Of a stretch of 8,070 bases of DNA, positions 5,642 through 8,070 are shown piece by piece. The DNA lies in the NCBI GenBank assembly GCA_020059785.1, contig JAGVBL010000217.1, positions 1 to 8,070 of the forward strand, written 5' to 3'. Numbering within the stretch: the stretch's first letter is position 1; the number at the start of each line of letters is the position of its first letter. The DNA is from Ignavibacteriales bacterium (GTDB lineage Bacteria > Bacteroidota > Ignavibacteria > Ignavibacteriales > Melioribacteraceae). The notes under the pieces are model-generated. The model did not search any database. It was not told where the DNA came from and saw only the letters and a program-made list of their open reading frames with translations. The position numbers and the translations under genes were made by a program.

Positions 5642-8070
5642 TGTTCGAAAAAATAGTTTTGAAGAAAAATTCTTCTCAGTTTAATTCTGTTGATACTTCC
5701 TGGTTTTATGAACTTGAAAAAAATGTTAAAGGAAGTGTAAGGTGGGATACGGTAACTCTTCAATTGTATAGTACCGCAGCATGTTTCTATGAAATCACTC
5801 CACTCGCGGTTGTAATACCTCTTAATGTTGATGACATAATATCAACAATAAATATTTGTTCTCATTACAATTTACCGGTTTTACCAAGGGGTGCCGGATC
5901 CAGTTTATCTGGTAATGCTGTAGGTAAAGCAGTTATTATGGATCTAACACACAATTTCAAAAACATTGATATACTTGGAAACGACAGAGTTAAATGTGAT
6001 GTTGGAGTTGTACTAGATACATTACAAAAAGAACTTAAGAAAATTGATAAAAAATTTGGGCCTGATCCAAGCAGCGGTAATGTTTGTGTTATTGGCGGAA
6101 TGTTAGGAAATAACAGTGGCGGACCTCATACAATAAAACATGGCAGTATGTTTTATCATGTTGATGAGGTTAATGTAATACTATCAAACGGGAAAGTTTT
6201 CAATGCACGGAATCTTCCTTTAGAAGAAATTCAAAATCTGGATCAATTCCACCGGTATTATTACGAATCTGTTCGAATGCTGCTTGAAAAATATTCAGAG
6301 GAAATTAAGTTTTATAGACCAAAGGCAACTAAAAATGCTTCCGGCTATCAGGTGTGGGACGTACTGACCGACACACATTTAAATATGGCCTCACTACTTG
6401 TTGGTAGTGAAGGTACACTTGGTGTTTTTACAGACTCAGTTCTTAAAATTATTCCCATTGTTAAACATCGGGGTATCATTTCCCTCTATTTTGACAAAAT
6501 AGAAAAAATAGGAATGGCTGTTAAGTATTTAAGAGAGCTTGGTGCATCTGCAATTGAGTTTGTTGATCAATCATTTATTCAGCTTGCCTTAAGTTTTAAA
6601 CCGGAATTGAAAAAATTTCTTCCGGATCATATCCGTTATCTTCTTTACGTTGAATATGAAGATAATGATATAAAGAAAATTGAAGAGCTGTTATCAAAAA
6701 CAAAAGAGATAATTTCAATTCAAAATCACTTGGCCGAGGTTGGTTCTTATTCTACTAATGAAGAAGAAATAACTGAAGTAATTAAAGTTAGAAAAGCAGC
6801 TACTGTAATACTTAATAAAATTCAGGGTAAAGAAAAACCGGTTCCGTTTGTTGAAGATGCTGCGATTCATCCGGATCAGTTTGCAGATTTTCTGATTGAT
6901 CTTTCTTCATTATTGCAGAGTTATTCATTTAAATACGCAATATTCGGTCATGCCGGGGATGGAAATTTGCATCTACGACCAATACTGAATTTTAAAGATC
7001 CCAAAGCATTTGAAGATGCTGATAATCTGATGCATAAATTTGTTGAACTGGTAGTTAAGTATAAAGGTTCTCTAAGTGGTGAACACGGAGATGGCCGGTT
7101 AAGAACTCCATTCATTAATAAAAGCTTTGCAACACTTGTACCATTGTTTAATGAACTTAAAGATCTTTTTGATCCTATCAGGATTATGAACCCTGATATA
7201 AAAGTTACTTCTAAAGTGTACAACTGGAACGACAACCTGAGATATACACCTGAATATAATTATATAGATATTTTTTCAAATCTGGATTCTGATAATTGGA
7301 GAACCGAAATTGAAAAATGCCATGGCTGTGGAACATGCCGGGAATATTGTCCGGTATTTGTAGCAACTGGAAAAGAAGAAGCAACTGCAAGAGCTAAAGC
7401 AAATATTTTACGCGGAATAATTTCCGGAAAATTATCTGCCAGTGAAATAAATACCGAACATTTCTACAGAATAATGGATTACTGTCTTAATTGTGGTCAA
7501 TGTTTAACTGATTGTCCAACATCTGTTAATATTCCTGGTATAGCAGTATTGGCCAAGGAAAAATTGCATGAAAAACGTCCGTTTAAGATCAACGAAAGAA
7601 TATTACAACGCGGAAAATTAGTTAGCGGACTAGCTTCATTTTTTTCTTATATAAGTAATAAGGTTCTATCATTATTAATAGTTAGAAAGTTAATGCATGT
7701 TATTGCTGGAATTCACTTCAAAAGAAATTTCCCTAACTTTTTAAAAGCCGAAATTCATCATCAAAAATCTAAATATCAAAAAGAAATAGTTTTATGGGCG
7801 GGTTGTGCTGCTGAGTATAATGACCCAGAAGGTGAATTATACAGCAGTATCGAAATTCTTAACAAGCTTGGTTACTGTGTTATAAGACCTGAATGGAGAT
7901 GCTGTAATATTGCAAAGCTTTCTTATGGTAATATCAAAGATTCTATGGAAGACATAGAATTCAATATTAGTACTTTAATGCCTTATGTCGAAAGAAATGT
8001 TCCGGTTGTATTTACGGCAGCATCATGTGGTTATGCATTTATGCACGAATATTCTTCCTTCTTTAAAGAA
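5641..8070 (+). CDS. FAD-linked oxidase fused to Fe-S module (GlcD-GlcF / D-lactate dehydrogenase type), 3' end outside window
   Basis: The frame is open for 810 residues and runs off the window. Domain order: PCMH-type FAD-binding domain with PRGAGSSLSGN (82-92), GGMLGNNSGGP (152-162) and VGSEGTLG (254-261); FAD-oxidase C-terminal domain with FVEDAAIHP (403-411), FGHAGDGNLH (435-444) and SGEHGDGR (479-486); two [4Fe-4S] motifs (C560, C563, C566, C570 and C615, C618, C621, C625), each ending CP; then a cysteine-rich CCG-type domain with C722, C754-C755 and C796. The family oxidises D-2-hydroxy acids such as D-lactate, glycolate or 2-hydroxyglutarate and passes electrons through the clusters to a quinone or electron-transfer partner. 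The usual CCG reads CCN here. Start ATG 5641 overlaps the binding-protein stop by one base, so it belongs to the sugar operon. The substrate cannot be read from sequence; an acid from the imported sugar, or lactate, is possible. Length is near the family's roughly 900-1000 residues, so about the last domain is missing. Confidence 0.9.
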   Translation, partial: MFEKIVLKKNSSQFNSVDTSWFYELEKNVKGSVRWDTVTLQLYSTAACFYEITPLAVVIPLNVDDIISTINICSHYNLPVLPRGAGSSLSGNAVGKAVIMDLTHNFKNIDILGNDRVKCDVGVVLDTLQKELKKIDKKFGPDPSSGNVCVIGGMLGNNSGGPHTIKHGSMFYHVDEVNVILSNGKVFNARNLPLEEIQNLDQFHRYYYESVRMLLEKYSEEIKFYRPKATKNASGYQVWDVLTDTHLNMASLLVGSEGTLGVFTDSVLKIIPIVKHRGIISLYFDKIEKIGMAVKYLRELGASAIEFVDQSFIQLALSFKPELKKFLPDHIRYLLYVEYEDNDIKKIEELLSKTKEIISIQNHLAEVGSYSTNEEEITEVIKVRKAATVILNKIQGKEKPVPFVEDAAIHPDQFADFLIDLSSLLQSYSFKYAIFGHAGDGNLHLRPILNFKDPKAFEDADNLMHKFVELVVKYKGSLSGEHGDGRLRTPFINKSFATLVPLFNELKDLFDPIRIMNPDIKVTSKVYNWNDNLRYTPEYNYIDIFSNLDSDNWRTEIEKCHGCGTCREYCPVFVATGKEEATARAKANILRGIISGKLSASEINTEHFYRIMDYCLNCGQCLTDCPTSVNIPGIAVLAKEKLHEKRPFKINERILQRGKLVSGLASFFSYISNKVLSLLIVRKLMHVIAGIHFKRNFPNFLKAEIHHQKSKYQKEIVLWAGCAAEYNDPEGELYSSIEILNKLGYCVIRPEWRCCNIAKLSYGNIKDSMEDIEFNISTLMPYVERNVPVVFTAASCGYAFMHEYSSFFKE

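Noticed and set aside
6948..7235. Minus-strand open frame of 95 codons in the oxidase
   Set aside because: Antisense shadow over the conserved GHAGDGN and SGEHGDG motifs of the + strand oxidase.
1..8070. A wholly novel defence, mobile or CRISPR-like system
   Set aside because: All genes belong to known metabolic or transport families; there are no direct-repeat arrays, transposases, integrases, toxin-antitoxin pairs or phage genes.

Overview
The window is a stretch of AT-rich, densely packed bacterial DNA in which every recognisable gene lies on the + strand with very short gaps or overlaps, so most of it reads as one operon. It is open at both ends: the first gene is missing its 5' part and the last is missing its 3' end. 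The organism is probably a Gram-negative of the Bacteroidota/Ignavibacteriota type. The signs are the low GC, an outer-membrane beta-barrel protein with an 'NAQ'-type signal-peptide junction, a lipoprotein-type sugar-binding protein, and few strong Shine-Dalgarno sequences. No rRNA or marker gene is present, so this is inference.

Layout: (1) 1-588, C-terminal part of a creatininase-superfamily metal-dependent hydrolase. (2) 593-1405, a TIM-barrel sugar epimerase that closely resembles Thermotoga maritima IolO (5-keto-L-gluconate epimerase). (3) 1412-2047, a secreted outer-membrane beta-barrel protein whose reading frame is cut by a TAG; the same frame continues to 2155 and ends in a normal barrel C-terminus, so the gene looks nonsense-interrupted. 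(4) 2156-2236, a short AT-rich gap with no visible hairpin. (5) 2237-5641, a complete ribose/inositol-type (CUT2) ABC importer: ATPase, permease and lipoprotein binding protein. (6) 5641-8070, a large FAD-linked oxidase fused to an iron-sulfur module (GlcD-GlcF-like), cut by the window edge.

Read together, the locus looks like uptake and oxidation of a polyol or sugar acid. The barrel protein could let substrate through the outer membrane, the lipoprotein would capture it, and the permease and ATPase would import it. The hydrolase and epimerase would then process an intermediate such as 5-keto-L-gluconate, while the flavin/Fe-S enzyme would oxidise a 2-hydroxy acid and pass electrons to a membrane or soluble carrier. 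The best specific hypothesis is a Thermotoga-like inositol pathway (an IolN-like hydrolase beside an IolO-like epimerase), with dehydrogenases expected upstream of the window. No RNA gene, CRISPR array, mobile element, phage gene or wholly unknown multi-gene system is visible.
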